Below, piece by piece: positions 37,070 to 46,275 of a stretch of 64,000 nucleotides of DNA (within the stretch, counting starts at the first letter, position 1; each line of letters starts with the position of its first letter). The DNA is taken from NCBI RefSeq assembly GCF_003149085.1, contig NZ_QGDT01000007.1:62001-126000 (forward strand), written 5' to 3'. Origin of the DNA: Dyadobacter jejuensis (lineage in GTDB: Bacteria > Bacteroidota > Bacteroidia > Cytophagales > Spirosomataceae). The notes beneath the pieces were generated by a model. It had not been told where the DNA came from. It was given only the letters and a program-made list of their open reading frames with translations, and searched no databases. The translations under genes were made by a program, and so were the position numbers.

Positions 37070-38863
37070 TTAAACGGATACTACCGGATCGGATATCGAC
37101 TTCTTATTAAACGGTATTTTCAAGGTAAACCTAAAACCCTTCTCTGTGCTGATGCGATAGGTGCCCCCTAGCTGGGTGGTTTCCATACTAATAAGTCTTG
37201 TGCCAAAGCCTACTTTGGAGGATTCGCCCCCGCCCGGCCCATTATCAGAATATTGTAAGACGAGCTCCGTTTGGATACCCTCTGTTACCGATTTAATTGC
37301 AATAGTAATGCGGTGATCGCCCTCCTCAACAAAGGCATATTTACAGGAATTGGTAGCCAGTTCATTGACAATCAACCCTAAAGACAAAGCCAATTGGCTA
37401 TCGATCATCATATCCGCCATATCGGCATCTAACTGCACCTCATGTTTTCCGAAAACAATGAGTACATGGTCTATAAGCTCTATAAGAAAGTCGTTCACGT
37501 CCACTTTACCCATACTTTTACTTCCATAAAGCTTACGATGCAGTAACCCCACCGACTCTATTCGTAACAGACTATCCTGCAAGATGGACATAGAGTCCGA
37601 ATCCGAACTTTTTTCAGCATTCAGGCTTAAAAAACTGGTTATAGACTGAAGTTCATTCATCAACCTGTGGCTCTGTTCTTTTAATAAATATTCATTTTGC
37701 TGCCCCAGTTTTTGATTCTTCTTATACAAGCGATAGAACACCACCCCCATGATCGTAATAAAAGAAGCAACCACTCCAAGAATCACCATCATTTGTTTTT
37801 GTAGGTCCAGCTCCCGAGCCTGGGCTTGAAGCTGAACCTTGTCTTGCTCAGCTTCATAGTAAAAACTTTGCTTGGTCAAGGCCAGATTACGGTCCTCTAT
37901 ATACTGATTGATCTGTATCTGATGCAAGTCGACCGCATGCAAATAAGCCTGCTTCCATTTACCGGTCTTAGAATAATAGAGCGTCGCTAGACTATTAAGC
38001 TCAATTCTAATATGATAATCATTGGCTGGGCTACTATTATACAGGTTTTGTAATTCGGCCAACCATACCCCTACCTGATCGTATTGCCCCATTTCTAAAT
38101 ACTGATAAGTCAGAGCACAAGTGGTAAATAGTAAACCCGAAAGATTATTCAGTCGCTTATTGGCCTTATAGGCCCTATGACAAGCCTTTAGAAAATCGAC
38201 CCGGTTACTATCTAGCTGATATTGGAATCTGGCAAGGTTAAACTCGCCAGTGATGACCAAAACCGAATCATGAAGGCTATGGCCAATCTTAATATTTTCC
38301 TTGGTGTAGTAGATGGCACTATCGAGTCGTTGCTTGTGAGTGGTATTGGCAAATAGCTTCGCTTTTCCATCCTCTGACAAATATTGCGCGAGAAGTCCCT
38401 GAACCAAAGCTAGATAAAAAGGACTCTTCGCTTTCTTTGCCATCTCTATTCCCTTTCGAATATAATACAGGCTGCGCTCGTCATTCCCCTTTCTTGCCTC
38501 AACTTCGGCAATACGATTGTACAGCCTACCCACCTTTGCCCAATCTTGGAGTTCTTCTTGGATTTTGAGGGATTTCAAATACCAACTCATCGCACTGACC
38601 AGGTCCCCCATACCAATATATACTTTACCGTACATATAATAGGCCTCAGCCAAAGTGGACCTGTCACCCGTTATTTTTGCGGCTTTGTGCAGACTGTCAG
38701 CATAAAAAAGCTTATCGGGATGGGGGGCTAAGAATACTTGCTTTTGCGCTAAGGCTTGGGAATAACACAGGCTCCCCACCATCATGACCAGCGCATATAC
38801 CATCCGAGGCCATAAAGGCCTGTCATGACAAACGTATTCTTGATTCAATTTCCACTGGATCAT
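37070..38863 (-). CDS. TPR-containing HisKA_2-type sensor histidine kinase
   Basis: The ATG at 38863 gives 597 residues. A later ATG at 38803 would give a cleaner signal peptide (MVYALVMMVGSL...ALAQ) and is equally possible. The periplasmic half is built of TPR repeats (about 60-330). A single membrane helix lies near 358-377, then a coiled coil. The dimerisation domain reads EQSHRLMNELQSI with phosphoacceptor H399, the HisKA_2 form. The ATPase domain has an N-box (NELATNSCKYAF, 500-511), a G1 box (DNGPGG, from 540) and a G2 box (GFGTRLI, 552-558). It should sense an envelope signal through the TPRs and phosphorylate the LytTR regulator encoded 38 bases downstream. Confidence 0.93.
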   Translation of the reverse strand: MIQWKLNQEYVCHDRPLWPRMVYALVMMVGSLCYSQALAQKQVFLAPHPDKLFYADSLHKAAKITGDRSTLAEAYYMYGKVYIGMGDLVSAMSWYLKSLKIQEELQDWAKVGRLYNRIAEVEARKGNDERSLYYIRKGIEMAKKAKSPFYLALVQGLLAQYLSEDGKAKLFANTTHKQRLDSAIYYTKENIKIGHSLHDSVLVITGEFNLARFQYQLDSNRVDFLKACHRAYKANKRLNNLSGLLFTTCALTYQYLEMGQYDQVGVWLAELQNLYNSSPANDYHIRIELNSLATLYYSKTGKWKQAYLHAVDLHQIQINQYIEDRNLALTKQSFYYEAEQDKVQLQAQARELDLQKQMMVILGVVASFITIMGVVFYRLYKKNQKLGQQNEYLLKEQSHRLMNELQSITSFLSLNAEKSSDSDSMSILQDSLLRIESVGLLHRKLYGSKSMGKVDVNDFLIELIDHVLIVFGKHEVQLDADMADMMIDSQLALSLGLIVNELATNSCKYAFVEEGDHRITIAIKSVTEGIQTELVLQYSDNGPGGGESSKVGFGTRLISMETTQLGGTYRISTEKGFRFTLKIPFNKKSISDPVVSV

Positions 38864-39199
38864 ATCTAAAGAAGGGTATAAATACTTTGAGGTCAAGCCT
38901 TAGAGTCGGTTACAAATTAATAATTTTTTGTAGGAAGGTCCCAATTCCCATGCTAGAAATATGCCGTTTGATGTAAAATTTTAGGGGATTGGTGTATCTG
39001 AAACCCGCAAAACCTTAAGGTTTTACTAAAATTACGATTATAAATCACTAGAAAATTTTTAGTCCAAAATCGATAAAACTCCTTTTTCAATACTAATAAA
39101 CGGATAAGAAGTATCCTAAATACGGGCCCATTTGGGGTACATTCTTCAATCTATATCAGAAAAAAAACCAAGAAATATAATCACAAAACACCTTCCCCT
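38864..39199. other. Intergenic region between divergent kinase and CsgG-operon genes
   Basis: An AT-rich gap expected to carry promoters for both directions. I found near matches such as TAATTTG on the reverse strand but no exact element with correct spacing, and no gene or long repeat. Confidence 0.45.
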
Positions 39200-40084
39200 A
39201 TGAAACGATCCTTACTGCACTACATCTTTTTTTTCTTTTTTATGCTACCCGTGGCGTTGGCTCAGGGCCAAAATGAGTTCGAAAAACCAACTGTGGCGGT
39301 TATGCCTTTCAACGCCGACGCCCATGTAAATGCTACCGACGCCGGTGCCCTTTCTCAGCGTGTAGAAACGGTTTTTGCCAACTCAAAAAGATTCACCATG
39401 ATTGAGCGTGCGAACTTCAAACAAGTTTTTGAGGAGATAGAAGCCCAAAAAGGCGAAATGTACTTGCACAGCGATCAACTCGCCGAACAAGGCAAGCTCA
39501 TGGGCGCAAGCCTCATCGTTACCGGAAACATCCGATCGGCTGGAAGTGAAGGCACTACCTTCAACATTAAGTTGATCGACGTTAGTACTGGAGTTCAAAT
39601 CGCCACCGAGAGTATATCGGACAAGGATAATGCCGAGTTGATCGATATTGGACTAAAAACGGCATCTCTTTTCACCAAGAGCGATGAAGTGAAGGATGCC
39701 AGTAGCTCGGGTGCGGCCGGGATAGCCGGAAGTGCACTTCTGAATATCGACAAAAGAATCCGCCAGTTCATAAACAAATGGTATCCACTCAGGTATGAAA
39801 TTCTAGAGATCTCCGAATCTAAAGGAAAAACGGCAAAAAAGATAGTCGTAGCCGGTGGAACGGCCGAAGGACTCGACGCCAATATAAAAACGATGTACCT
39901 CATTGACGAATCGGCGCTGGGTGAAGGAGAAAAACGACGGGTTCGCAGGGTGAAACTGGGCGTATTGACAGTCGAGGAAATCCAAGGTGAAGTCACCATC
40001 TGTAAGGTAAAAAGCGGTGGCAGTGGATTGGCTGAACTGCTGCAGGGAGACCATAATATTTACGTATCTACCAACGACCAATAG
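39200..40084 (+). CDS. CsgG/HfaB-family secretion-pore-like protein
   Basis: This 294-residue protein has a signal peptide ending ALAQG (about 23) without a lipobox. Its CsgG-like domain has KPTVAVMPFNADAHVN, SQRVETVFANSKRFTMIERANFKQVFEEIEAQ, AEQGKLMGASLIVTGNI and TTFNIKLIDVSTGVQIATES. In curli systems CsgG forms the nonameric outer-membrane channel; other family members are LpoB-like or of unknown role. CsgG itself is a lipoprotein, whereas this one ends its signal without cysteine. Residues beyond 165 form a separate C-terminal domain (YEILEISESKGKTAKKIVVAGG) unlike curli CsgG. It heads a seven-gene operon-like array (gaps of 9, 12, 7, 44, 98 and 156 bases) that contains no curli subunits. 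Confidence 0.85.
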   Translation: MKRSLLHYIFFFFFMLPVALAQGQNEFEKPTVAVMPFNADAHVNATDAGALSQRVETVFANSKRFTMIERANFKQVFEEIEAQKGEMYLHSDQLAEQGKLMGASLIVTGNIRSAGSEGTTFNIKLIDVSTGVQIATESISDKDNAELIDIGLKTASLFTKSDEVKDASSSGAAGIAGSALLNIDKRIRQFINKWYPLRYEILEISESKGKTAKKIVVAGGTAEGLDANIKTMYLIDESALGEGEKRRVRRVKLGVLTVEEIQGEVTICKVKSGGSGLAELLQGDHNIYVSTNDQ

Positions 40085-40093
40085 CCCCTTTCA

Positions 40094-40576
40094 ATGATGA
40101 AACACCTAATCGTAATACTCCTAATGACAGGATTGTTCGCCGCCTGCAAACGCACGACGACCAACGGCCCGCAATTGCAGTTTGAAGGTGAGGATACTAA
40201 GTCGGGGATTGTGACGGTCAATGTGGCGGCATCGGGCGAAGAAGACAAAACCTGGACCGCCGGAGTTAATATCTTGGAGCATATAGCCTCTCGCCGTGCC
40301 TTCGAACAACTCTTATTCCTAGGAGTCCCCAATAGTGTGAACTACCGGGTTCCGCTGACCCCCAGCATGGAGAGGTCGACAGACAAAAATGAATTTTTAA
40401 AAAACTTCTTCACCTCCAGAGAGTACCGAAGGTTTATCACCGATATCCATCAGACCAGCAGCCAGCGGGTGGCTAATAATTACAGACAAAACATCCGATT
40501 CAGCGTGTCCATCAATGCAGTGGCTTTTCGGAAGTACCTCGAACAGAATGGCGAGATAAGGGCCTTTGGCTACTAA
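40094..40576 (+). CDS. Hypothetical lipoprotein of the CsgG-like operon
   Basis: This 160-residue lipoprotein has lipobox FAAC (Cys19). The mature part begins with a polar linker, then EDTKSGIVTVNVAASGEED and a helix ILEHIASRRAFEQLLFLGVP. It ends ..NNYRQNIRFSVSINAVAFRKYLEQNGEIRAFGY. I do not recognise the family, but its position 9 bases after the CsgG-like gene and 12 before the next gene shows it is part of the operon. It could be an accessory factor at the outer membrane, comparable in position to CsgE/CsgF, although no sequence likeness is visible. Confidence 0.75.
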   Translation: MMKHLIVILLMTGLFAACKRTTTNGPQLQFEGEDTKSGIVTVNVAASGEEDKTWTAGVNILEHIASRRAFEQLLFLGVPNSVNYRVPLTPSMERSTDKNEFLKNFFTSREYRRFITDIHQTSSQRVANNYRQNIRFSVSINAVAFRKYLEQNGEIRAFGY

Positions 40577-40588
40577 TTAACGATCATT

Positions 40589-41467
40589 ATGAAAAAATAC
40601 TACCTATTACTTTTATTACTACCCCTACTGGCCTTTAAGGCCTTCTCACAGAACGACACTTCCAAAAAGCTCGTTACCAAGCCCACCATCATGGTATTTC
40701 CTGGAGCCAAGGAAGGTGAGGATATTAGGGCCCTCCTAGAAGGCGACTTTAACCGGATGGTGATGGTATCGAAGGCCAGAGAGGCCTTCGACAACCGGGG
40801 CTACTCTACCATCGATTTCATTGCCAAGGCGCGAAACTTAATGACCAACCAAGCCTTGAATGACGGCATGACCGACCTAAAAACCCTGCTGATTCAATCG
40901 TCGGGTGCCGATATAGCGGTAGAGGTCCTGTACAATATCTACAAGTCGGGATCAGGAACGAGTGTCAAAATTATTCTTACCGCTTATGAGTCTTCCACGG
41001 CCAGTTCCCTTTCCAACAAAACGGGAGATAGTCCATTCTTTAAAACGGACGATATTGCCACCTTGGCCCAAAAAGCAACAGAGAGCGTCATTGAGGACTT
41101 TCTTAATACCATGCAAGAGAAGTTTAATGATATAGTCATCAATGGTAAATACATAACCGTTGAGATCGGCCTGACCGAGAATGCCGAGGTGAGTATGAAC
41201 ACCGAAGTCGGCAACCAGGGTTTGTTTCTCTCGGATGTGATAGAAGAATGGATGGCCACAAATGCGAACTCTTACCATATACAAGGAATAACGGACTATC
41301 GATTGATATTCGATGTCGTACGAATACCCCGAGAGGAAACCTCCAGCAGGTATTCCACCAAAATTGTCAAATTCTTCAATCAGCTGGGGGCCGAAAGTAA
41401 TTCGCTCAGCAAATACAAGGTAGAACGAATTATCAAGGGTAACTCGATCATATTTAACCTCAAATAA
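40589..41467 (+). CDS. Secreted DUF6175-like protein of the CsgG-like operon
   Basis: This 292-residue protein has a signal peptide ending near AFSQ (about 21). The mature N-terminus KPTIMVFPGAKEGEDIRALLEGDF and later segments (IDFIAKARNL, SSGADIAVEVLYNIYKSG, VKIILTAYESSTASSLSNKTG) resemble a family I recall as DUF6175, often found next to CsgG-like genes in Bacteroidota. I cannot confirm that name here. The fold may be related to the alpha/beta CsgG/LpoB fold, since the TIMVFPG strand and the VEVLY strand occupy similar places. It lies 12 bases after the preceding gene and 7 before the next. Function unknown; periplasmic or outer-membrane-associated. Confidence 0.7.
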   Translation: MKKYYLLLLLLPLLAFKAFSQNDTSKKLVTKPTIMVFPGAKEGEDIRALLEGDFNRMVMVSKAREAFDNRGYSTIDFIAKARNLMTNQALNDGMTDLKTLLIQSSGADIAVEVLYNIYKSGSGTSVKIILTAYESSTASSLSNKTGDSPFFKTDDIATLAQKATESVIEDFLNTMQEKFNDIVINGKYITVEIGLTENAEVSMNTEVGNQGLFLSDVIEEWMATNANSYHIQGITDYRLIFDVVRIPREETSSRYSTKIVKFFNQLGAESNSLSKYKVERIIKGNSIIFNLK

Positions 41468-41474
41468 TCCCCCT

Positions 41475-42428
41475 ATGAACCCACTTTTACGTCTATTGGG
41501 TGTCGTTTGGCTCATTGTCAGTCAATATGATGCCTTTTCTCAATCCGATTACGGTGATTTTGGACAACTGAATATTGGAGTGGTGATGCCTAAGGAGCTA
41601 GACGGATTTACGGCTACTCATATCCAAAAGTTGGAATCCAAAATTCAGACCCTCGTCAACCGCGTGAGTGTATCTGCCTCAGGAGTACAGTCGGGCATTG
41701 TACTGCTGCCAAAAATATACATCTTCAATGAGCAGCGCATTAATCCAGGATTGCAAACCCTAAACGTTATAGATGCGGAGCTATATCTGGTAGTAAAACA
41801 AGTAGATGATCAAATCGTATTTGCTACTTTCTCAAAACCTATCAAAGGGAGTGGCCGCACGCATGAGCAAGCCCTCAATAACCTTATTGCCACCCTTCCT
41901 ACTAAGAATACGGAATACGAAACGTTTATTTCCGATGCCAGAGGCAAGATCTTAAAGTATTACGACGACCGGTGCGACATGTTGATTTCGAAGGCCGAAC
42001 AGCTTTCTCATTCCAATCAACATGGTGAAGCGTTGTCATTACTGTTCAATATCCCCGAAGAAACGGCCTGCTTTGGCAAGGTTAAAGAGAAGTCCTTGGA
42101 GATATACCGCAATTATCAAAACTATATCTGCGCAAAACTGGTATCCGAAGGAAGGGCCAAGCTGGAAGCGAATCAATATGAAGCGGGGTTTGCCGCACTC
42201 AGTAAGGTAGACCCAACTTCCAAATGTGCCAAGGAGGTAAATCAGCTGTATACCCAACATGGAAAGGAAGTAGATGCCAATGTGGAGCGCTACTGGAACT
42301 TTTGGGACAAGATGTACACCAACGCCATCGAAGCACAAAAGTATAGATGGAAAGCCATGTCGGAAATGGCGGTCCTGTATATGACCTCCAATCAACGCTC
42401 TTTTGAGTACCATTCCATTATCCGCTAG
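41475..42428 (+). CDS. Hypothetical secreted protein of the CsgG-like operon
   Basis: This 317-residue protein has a signal peptide ending at about residue 22 (AFS-Q). The first part (GQLNIGVVMPKELDGFTATHIQKLESKIQTLVNR) again has a beta-helix start like LpoB/CsgG-type domains, with ELYLVVKQVDDQIVFATFSKPIKGSG. The second half is helical with paired cysteines (CDMLI.KAEQL...ETACFGKVKEKSLEIYRNYQNYICAKL and TSKCAKE), resembling TPR-like repeats. It lies 7 bases after the preceding gene. I do not know a named family. The common start pattern in three genes of this operon suggests related domains acting together. Confidence 0.7.
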   Translation: MNPLLRLLGVVWLIVSQYDAFSQSDYGDFGQLNIGVVMPKELDGFTATHIQKLESKIQTLVNRVSVSASGVQSGIVLLPKIYIFNEQRINPGLQTLNVIDAELYLVVKQVDDQIVFATFSKPIKGSGRTHEQALNNLIATLPTKNTEYETFISDARGKILKYYDDRCDMLISKAEQLSHSNQHGEALSLLFNIPEETACFGKVKEKSLEIYRNYQNYICAKLVSEGRAKLEANQYEAGFAALSKVDPTSKCAKEVNQLYTQHGKEVDANVERYWNFWDKMYTNAIEAQKYRWKAMSEMAVLYMTSNQRSFEYHSIIR

Positions 42429-42472
42429 CCAGACAGACCTACGCGCTTCTCACCTCAAACAATACCCAGCTT

Positions 42473-42952
42473 ATGAAAGCATTAATTAGACTATTTTGCT
42501 TACTGCTACTCGGCCATGCACCCGCATATTCCCAATCGGCCGATCAAAACGCAAAAAGGGCCGATATAGGACTCAGCTATGTGAACCAGACGGTCTTCCT
42601 GAAAGGGGGAGTCGACTATGCCGTGATGGACCAGGTATTTTGTGGCATCGACCTGATGTTACACCCCAAGGACAAGGTCTATACGCTGAACCCGGCCATC
42701 AGGATATCCTATTACTTCAATAATTTACTCAATCTTAAAAAGGACAATATAGACCTATTTGGAGGAATAGGACTCTCTAAGAATTTCATTTTTAATGAGG
42801 GGCAAAATACTTCCACCAAAATTTACCTGCCCGTTCATTTTGGCCTTAGATACTTTTTTAATGAACGGATGGGAATAAAAACAGGCATTGTATTGCCTAA
42901 CAGAGTGACCAAATACAATATTCTAGAGCTAGGATTGGGTATCAAAATATGA
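42473..42952 (+). CDS. Small outer-membrane beta-barrel protein
   Basis: This 159-residue protein has a signal peptide ending AYSQS (about 21). Amphipathic strands alternate in the mature part: ADIGLSYVNQTVFLKGGVDYAVMDQVFCGIDLMLHP, then INPAIRISYYFNNLL, NIDLFGGIGLSKNF, IYLPVHFGLRYFFNERMGIKTGIVLP. It ends ILELGLGIKI, a typical barrel closure. It is probably an eight-stranded OmpA/PorT-like barrel. It lies 44 bases after the previous gene of the CsgG-like operon. No ligand or function can be given. Confidence 0.7.
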   Translation: MKALIRLFCLLLLGHAPAYSQSADQNAKRADIGLSYVNQTVFLKGGVDYAVMDQVFCGIDLMLHPKDKVYTLNPAIRISYYFNNLLNLKKDNIDLFGGIGLSKNFIFNEGQNTSTKIYLPVHFGLRYFFNERMGIKTGIVLPNRVTKYNILELGLGIKI

Positions 42953-43050
42953 CCCTGACAACTCGAAACAACCCACCACTCCCTATGCTTCACCCCTCCT
43001 ATGGTGGATCTTGACAACACTAATAACCTTTTCAACTTTAAAACATATTC

Positions 43051-43716
43051 ATGATGAAAAACTTACGTATTTCTGGAATTGCCCTAGTACTGGTTGTACT
43101 CTCCTTAAGCTGCAAAGAAAAAAAGACGGAATTGCCGGGAGTACCCGATTTCGTCCCTAAGGAAATCATCGACGACTTTCGAAGCAAGGGTCTCATTATT
43201 AATGAAGGAGTAACACCTCCTATGCTGGAGGGCTATTATCTGGCATCTCCCCTCACCCTGTTGGTTCCCTTCGGGCCCGACGACCCCTATCAGGCGGGTA
43301 AGTTGTTTTCTGACTATCGATACAGCTTTTACGATCAGACGGACGACAACCAGATCAAATATGATTTTAAATCGGCCAATGGATCAGCTACTGGAACCGG
43401 GACCGGCTCGTTTATTTCTGGCGAAGGCAATAAGTTCACGCTATACTCCGAGCAAATCGGTGAAACGTATGGGATTGAAAATAAACAGATAACGATTATT
43501 TCGGGGGAATTAGACTCCGATGGTATCAAAAATTGGCAAGAAGCCTTTGTCTTTACCTATAAGGGCGACGATCCTAACGGTCAACTCATACAGGTTGGCC
43601 AAGGCCGAATTATTTACGATAGTGACCATATTTCAGAACGTGTATCTAGTTTACGTCTAGACCTTAGTGCTGGCGATCCGTCCGAAAGTGATGCTCTAAT
43701 CGGGTCGCAAAAATAA
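43051..43716 (+). CDS. Hypothetical lipoprotein
   Basis: This 221-residue lipoprotein has lipobox SLSC (Cys21). The mature protein includes PDFVPKEIIDDFRSKGLIINEGVTPPMLEGYYLASPLTL, aromatic strands (YRYSFYDQTDDNQIKYDFK), a Gly/Thr/Ser-rich turn (SATGTGTGSF) and a GELDSDGIKNWQEAFVF strand pair. It looks like an all-beta lipoprotein of the kind often found in Bacteroidota envelope operons. It follows the preceding gene by 98 bases in the same direction. No named family recognised. Confidence 0.65.
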   Translation: MMKNLRISGIALVLVVLSLSCKEKKTELPGVPDFVPKEIIDDFRSKGLIINEGVTPPMLEGYYLASPLTLLVPFGPDDPYQAGKLFSDYRYSFYDQTDDNQIKYDFKSANGSATGTGTGSFISGEGNKFTLYSEQIGETYGIENKQITIISGELDSDGIKNWQEAFVFTYKGDDPNGQLIQVGQGRIIYDSDHISERVSSLRLDLSAGDPSESDALIGSQK

Positions 43717-43872
43717 GCGAGCGCCCCCCTATCTTTTATTGGGTGCTATCCTCTACCTGGTATAGACAACTCGCCTACCCCAAAGGGTAGCCCCAGATAT
43801 CGCCTTGCCCAGGCTTTTGTGAAAAAGCTATAATACTAATACCACCTCTAATTTTTAAAAACTATATCCATT

Positions 43873-44598
43873 ATGAAACGACTCAAATTGTTTACCCTAC
43901 CCATTTTGTTTGCCGCGTTTTCTGGGACAAGTCAGGCTCAGCAGCTCAATAATAACGTCAAGGTAGACATGACCTCCGCCATCCTGAAAAATGTTTCCGT
44001 TAAGTACGAAAGAGTACTCAACAAAACGATCTCCATCAATGTTGGACTTAAATACCGGCCTACCTCCGATATACCCTTCAGCAACACCTTAGTCAACATG
44101 GAAGTGATGGATGCTAGCGAAGAACCAGTAAAATTCAACAGCTTCGCCTTTACGCCTGAGGTCCGGTTTTATCTCAACAAAAACGGTTATGGAGAAGGCT
44201 TCTATTTGTCCCCTTTTTATCGATTTGCAACTTTCAATACCAATAATCTCCAAATCGACTACGATGGCACGTATCAGACCGTCAGGACTTCAGGAAAAGT
44301 AACCGGCCATACCGGGGGAGTAGCCCTAGGAGTGCAATGGCACTTTGGAGAGCACGTGGTATTAGACTGGACCATTATCGGCTTTCATTTAGGAAAGGCC
44401 AAGGGTACCTTGGATGGCCATCCTAACACACCATTCACAGCTTCGGAAATCTATAGCTTAGAAGGAGAGGTGACCGAAATTGAAGACTCCTCTATTTTCA
44501 CCTACGACCGCACGGTAACATCCGACAGAATCCGAGACCAAATTACCGGCCCCTGGGGAGGAATCAGAGCGGGTATTGCCATAGGGTACAAATTTTAA
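43873..44598 (+). CDS. Outer-membrane beta-barrel protein (DUF3575/OmpW-like)
   Basis: This 241-residue protein has a signal peptide ending SQAQ (about 23). The mature sequence begins with a strand pattern NNVKVDMTSAILKNVSVKYERVLNKTISINVGLKYRP. It continues with EVRFYLNKNGYGEGFYLSPFYRFA, GHTGGVALGVQWHFGEHVVLDWTIIGFHLG and the closing strand GGIRAGIAIGYKF. Such KYERVLN-type barrels are common small porin-like proteins in this phylum. It is the last gene of the CsgG-like array and is followed by a strong terminator. Confidence 0.75.
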   Translation: MKRLKLFTLPILFAAFSGTSQAQQLNNNVKVDMTSAILKNVSVKYERVLNKTISINVGLKYRPTSDIPFSNTLVNMEVMDASEEPVKFNSFAFTPEVRFYLNKNGYGEGFYLSPFYRFATFNTNNLQIDYDGTYQTVRTSGKVTGHTGGVALGVQWHFGEHVVLDWTIIGFHLGKAKGTLDGHPNTPFTASEIYSLEGEVTEIEDSSIFTYDRTVTSDRIRDQITGPWGGIRAGIAIGYKF

Positions 44599-44632
44599 AA
44601 TATTCCCTTTGAAGTAAGGGATAAAACAGCAT

Positions 44633-44671
44633 AAGGAGGTGGTCTATTTTCGACCGCCTCCTTATTTTTTT
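44633..44671 (+). terminator. Rho-independent terminator closing the CsgG-like array
   Basis: AAGGAGGTGGTC at 44633-44644 pairs with GACCGCCTCCTT at 44652-44663 with one G-T type mismatch and a 7-base loop, followed by a run of T. It marks the left border of the AT-rich defence island. Confidence 0.92.
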
Positions 44672-45000
44672 GGTATCATCGAATAACTTCACGAATGAAG
44701 GGTGGATCCGCCAAAAACTAAATACAAACGACGAAGTGCTATTATCCCATCAATAATTGATATTTGTCATTTTGTTGAAAATATTTAATATAATTGTGGA
44801 CACAAGCTATTTACTGCAGTTTGGAGGACATTCAATTTTATATCAGAAAGAAGGTTACCCTTAAAATGAAAATTCAATGGTAGGGGCCTAAGGTCCAAAA
44901 CCTAAGTAGACCTTTGGGCAGTAATACCGGTACGATTGATTGATAAGGAAAAGTGTTGCATTTTACTTCTGATCCATTTAAAAGAAGTAAATTTGAGTTT
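44672..45000. other. AT-rich upstream region of the defence operon
   Basis: No gene is seen. Two symmetric elements may be operators: ATCAATAATTGAT at 44749-44761 and an imperfect inverted repeat with arms at 44887-44895 and 44909-44917 (8 of 9 paired, 13-base loop). Composition shifts from host-like to AT-rich within this stretch. Confidence 0.45.
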
Positions 45001-46275
45001 ATGAAAAGGATTAAAATGACATATAAATTTATAGACTTATTTGCGGGAGCGGGAGGGCTTTCAGAAGGATTTATTCAAGCTGGTTTTGAACCTATTGCTC
45101 ATGTAGAAATTGAAAATTCTGCTTGTAATACACTGAGAACAAGAGCAGCTTATCACTACTTAAAAGCCACCCAAAAATACGAAACTTATGTTTCTTACTT
45201 GAAAGGAGAACTAACACGAGACCACCTGCATAGCCAAGTACCGATGGAAATAATGAACTCAGTCATTAATCGTCCAATTGGAATAGATAATAATTATATC
45301 ATCCAAGAACAAATAGATAAATGCTTAGGATCCGACAAGGTTGATTTGATCATTGGAGGTCCCCCATGTCAAGCATATTCCATTGCTGGTAGGTCTAGAT
45401 CTAAAACCAAAATGGAGGGTGATCCTAGAAATTATTTATTCGTTCAATACGCTGAATATTTAGAGAGGTATCAACCCAAAATGTTTGTTTTCGAAAATGT
45501 TCTTGGTCTGAAATCTGCAAAGAAAGGACATTATCTTAAAGAAATGGAAGAACTCTTTAACAAAATAGGTTACCAAATTAAACTGTTCACACTTGAAGCC
45601 AAAAACTTTGGGGTATTACAAAACAGAAAACGAATTGTTATTCTGGGTTGGAAAGCCCAACTAAAAATAAACATTCCAAATTTAGAAGGAATTATAAATA
45701 ATAGCAATTACCTAGTTAACGACTTATTAAATGATTTACCCGCAATTCAAGCAGGTGAAGGTACCGACAGATTTTTGGATTATAAAACCGAAACTACCGA
45801 GTACTTAAAATTCAATTCCATACGCAGCGAAAATGACATATTAACACAGCACATTGCAAGGCCGCATCGTGAGCAAGATAAAGAGATCTATAAAATTGCC
45901 GTTAAAAAATGGGAGAAGGAGCATGAACGCTTAAACTACAATGACTTACCGGAACGATTGAAGACTCATCAAAATCGCACTTCATTTAATGATAGATTTA
46001 AAGTTGTAGCTGCGGATTTACCATACTCGCAAACCGTGGTCGCTCATATTTCCAAGGATGGTCATTACTATATTCACCCGGATATCCATCAAAACAGGTC
46101 AATTAGCGTCAGAGAGGCTGCCCGACTCCAATCATTTCCCGATGATTATTATTTTGAAGGAAATCTTGAAGGTGGGAATAGGACGGCCGCCTTTAAACAA
46201 ATTGGAAATGCGGTCCCCCCTTTGATGGCAAAAGAAATTGCGAAACAAATCAAAAGTCTGCTACATGAAAAATGA
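45001..46275 (+). CDS. DNA (cytosine-5) methyltransferase, first gene of the defence operon
   Basis: The ATG at 45001 gives 425 residues; an in-frame GTG 48 bases upstream adds residues with no family likeness. Motif I is FIDLFAGAGGLSEGF (10-24), motif IV GGPPCQAYS with catalytic Cys123, motif VI ENV (165-167), and motif VIII QNRKRI. The motif X region is near the end (GNAVPP). It transfers a methyl group from S-adenosylmethionine to cytosine C5 at a specific site, here probably protecting host DNA from the linked nuclease system. An insertion of about 60 residues lies between motifs I and IV. It overlaps the next gene by 11 bases. A Vsr repair endonuclease, common beside such genes, is absent. 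Confidence 0.95.
   Translation: MKRIKMTYKFIDLFAGAGGLSEGFIQAGFEPIAHVEIENSACNTLRTRAAYHYLKATQKYETYVSYLKGELTRDHLHSQVPMEIMNSVINRPIGIDNNYIIQEQIDKCLGSDKVDLIIGGPPCQAYSIAGRSRSKTKMEGDPRNYLFVQYAEYLERYQPKMFVFENVLGLKSAKKGHYLKEMEELFNKIGYQIKLFTLEAKNFGVLQNRKRIVILGWKAQLKINIPNLEGIINNSNYLVNDLLNDLPAIQAGEGTDRFLDYKTETTEYLKFNSIRSENDILTQHIARPHREQDKEIYKIAVKKWEKEHERLNYNDLPERLKTHQNRTSFNDRFKVVAADLPYSQTVVAHISKDGHYYIHPDIHQNRSISVREAARLQSFPDDYYFEGNLEGGNRTAAFKQIGNAVPPLMAKEIAKQIKSLLHEK

Noticed and set aside
39200..41467. Curli (csg) biogenesis operon
   Set aside because: Only a CsgG-like protein is present; no CsgA/B repeats, CsgE or CsgF, and the CsgG-like protein lacks a lipobox.
44990..44997. TAAATTTG as a promoter -7 element for the defence operon
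   Set aside because: No TTG at the proper distance, and it is only 3 bases before the chosen start codon.
44953..45000. Earlier GTG start for the methyltransferase
   Set aside because: The extra 16 residues have no family likeness; the ATG at 45001 is followed closely by motif I.
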